Source: Dactylorhiza incarnata
Lineage: Eukaryota > Streptophyta > Magnoliopsida > Asparagales > Orchidaceae
Direction: 5' to 3'
DNA length: 64,000 bases
NCBI GenBank assembly: GCA_033032865.1
Contig: JAWHQI010000202.1
Location: forward strand, 2,914,001 to 2,978,000
Under the pieces are notes generated by a model. That model was given only the letters and a program-made list of their open reading frames with translations, had not been told where the DNA came from and did not search any database. This document shows positions 62,813 to 64,000 of this stretch, in pieces. The translations under genes and the position numbers were made by a program. Position 1 is the first letter of the stretch. Each line of letters starts with the position of its first letter.

Positions 62813-63765
62813 GGACAAATGATAGTGATATATGGCACGTGAGGTTGGGGCATGTAGGGATGGATAAGCTGAAGGCTATGGAGATAAAAGGTCTAGTCAT
62901 GGGCCTGCCTAGTCTATCTTCCTACAGTGTCGGTCATGTTTGCGCAGGATGTCAGTTCGGCAAGTCTCATCGACTACCGTTTGATAAGTCACAGACAAGG
63001 AGTAGTGTGCCGTTGGAGTGTATCCACAGTGACTTGATGGGACCGACTGCTACACCAAGCCTCGGAGGGAGCAGGTATATGCTGGTGTTGATCGACGATT
63101 ACACCAGATATGTCTGGGTCTATTTCCTGAAGGAGAAGGCGGTGGCATTTGCCAAGTTTGTGGAGTTCAAGGAGCTAGTGGAGGGTCGGCTAGGCCTGCA
63201 GATAAAGAAGCTGAGAACTGATAACGGGGGGGGGGGGGGGGGGGGGGGGGGGGGAGTTCACCTTTGGTGAGTTCTCTAGTTTTTGTAGGAAGGCGGGCAT
63301 CCGGAGGGAGCTTACTTGTGCGCATACTCCACAACAAAACAGAGTTGCAGAGCAAAAGATCCATCATCTAACGGAGACCTGCAAGTGTTGGCTGCATACC
63401 AAGAGTATCCCAAGGTCCTTCTGGGCGGAGGGAATGTCTTGTGCCGCCTACGTCATCAACAGGATGCCTCTAAGTCCCATCAACCTGTTGACCCCGCATG
63501 AGATGATTTTCAAGGAAAAGCAAAGCGTGGTGCACCTTCAGTTCTTTGGTTCCACCTGCTATGTGCATGTTCCAGATGCGCTTCGGACGAAGCTTGATGC
63601 AAAAGCAAGGAAGCTAGTATTCGTGGGATATGATGATCGAAAGAAGGGCTGGAAGTGCATGGACCCGGAGAAGCGGAGATTTATTGTATCTCGCGGCGTC
63701 ATGTTTGATGAGGTGACATCGTACAAGGGAATTTCTGGTGTTGAGTTACCATAAAGCAGGGTGGA
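62734..63765 (+). pseudogene. pol: Copia D integrase, broken by a 29-base poly-G
   Basis: 'GHVGMDKLK', 'CAGCQFGK' and HSDLMGP (usual HGDLMGP) are readable. At the second catalytic region RTDNGG the sequence runs into 29 consecutive Gs (63226-63254), where A and B have GGAGGGG, shifting the frame. The rest ('RVAEQKIHHL', 'SFWAEGMSCAAYVINRM', 'KLVFVGYDDRKKGWKCMD') continues in another frame and stops at TAA 63752-63754. The C-terminal Ser/Gly linker follows. Confidence 0.9.
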
Positions 63766-64000
63766 GGAGCCGGAAAGAGCTATGGAAAATCTTCAGGTGG
63801 AGCTGCCTTTGTCACCAGGTGGTCCATCCATTTCTAGTTCTAAGACGGAGGCTTCTGGATCAGGAAGTAGGGGGAGCGATGTTCCTAGTACGTCTGGAAG
63901 GGGAGCTAGGGAAGAAGCAACTGAGGATAATGCGAGTCAGCGGAAGGTGTTGAGGAGATCAAAGCGAACGATCATTGCCCCTGATTGCTATACAGGAGGA
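63766..64000 (+). pseudogene. pol: Copia D integrase-RT linker (window edge)
   Basis: Ser/Gly/Glu-rich linker followed by the start of the 'KRTIIAPD.YTGG' segment that precedes RT in A and B. Truncated by the window. Confidence 0.8.

Larger units (their letters stand above)
60257..64000 (+). mobile_element. Copia element D (5' part, continues beyond window)
   Basis: Same family as A and B. Starts TGTTGAAAATG at 60257. Runs through LTR, gag, protease and integrase and reaches the linker before RT at the window edge. The right LTR and target duplication are outside. Confidence 0.92.

Overview
The window is repeat-rich nuclear DNA from a land plant. I find no single-copy host gene, rRNA gene, tRNA gene or CRISPR array. 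Nearly all of it is LTR retrotransposons at several stages of decay. The Sirevirus-type and other Ty1/copia elements, the Ty3/gypsy chromodomain element and the Met-tRNA primer sites all point to a plant. The species cannot be read from the sequence.

Layout. Bases 1-3035 are non-coding repeat DNA with three tandem arrays. Bases 3036-13278 are a complete Sirevirus (copia) element with a perfect 5-bp target duplication. A multi-exon transposon-type gene (host element H, with a domain resembling the 'putative gypsy type transposon' family PF04195) lies in pieces at 13279-15710, 22577-23515 and 30103-30787. It is split by two related copia elements, A (15711-22576) and B (23516-30102). From 32184 a minus-strand gypsy element (G2) begins, and its LTR ends in a 418-bp palindrome carrying 5S rRNA-like sequence. 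A third copia element, C (33961-58053), sits inside the G2 LTR. A non-autonomous Sirevirus-like element, L (35813-53340, minus), sits inside the gag gene of C. A Tekay-like gypsy element, G1 (42650-51176, minus), sits inside one LTR of L. Remnants of G2 pol follow C (58101-59210). A fourth copia copy, D, starts at 60257 and runs off the window.

How the pieces relate. The SIRE copy lacks a catalytic RT aspartate (YVDG) and is frameshifted. Element L has only a gag gene, yet shares with SIRE the poly-C signal near the LTR end, several polypurine tracts and the Met primer site, so it could have been a passenger of Sirevirus machinery. A-D are one family (C a diverged subfamily), each with several stop codons or frameshifts. 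No element here looks autonomous.

The most interesting signal is short symmetric motifs repeated at high copy in the LTRs of unrelated elements. In SIRE it is a 21-bp dyad, GCGTCGA-N7-TCGACGC, in the LTRs, inside gag, and just upstream of a spliced-looking extra ORF. In G1 it is CGTTCGAC-N4-GTCGAACG plus a TTTCTCGAGAAA array. In A-D it is GACCGC/GCGGTC boxes. Symmetric LTR boxes are known for Sireviruses, so their presence in a gypsy element and in non-Sirevirus copia elements deserves study. Other notable signals are long poly-G runs on the plus strand, the 5S-bearing palindrome, a 60-bp in-frame duplication in the RT of A, and a four-level nest.
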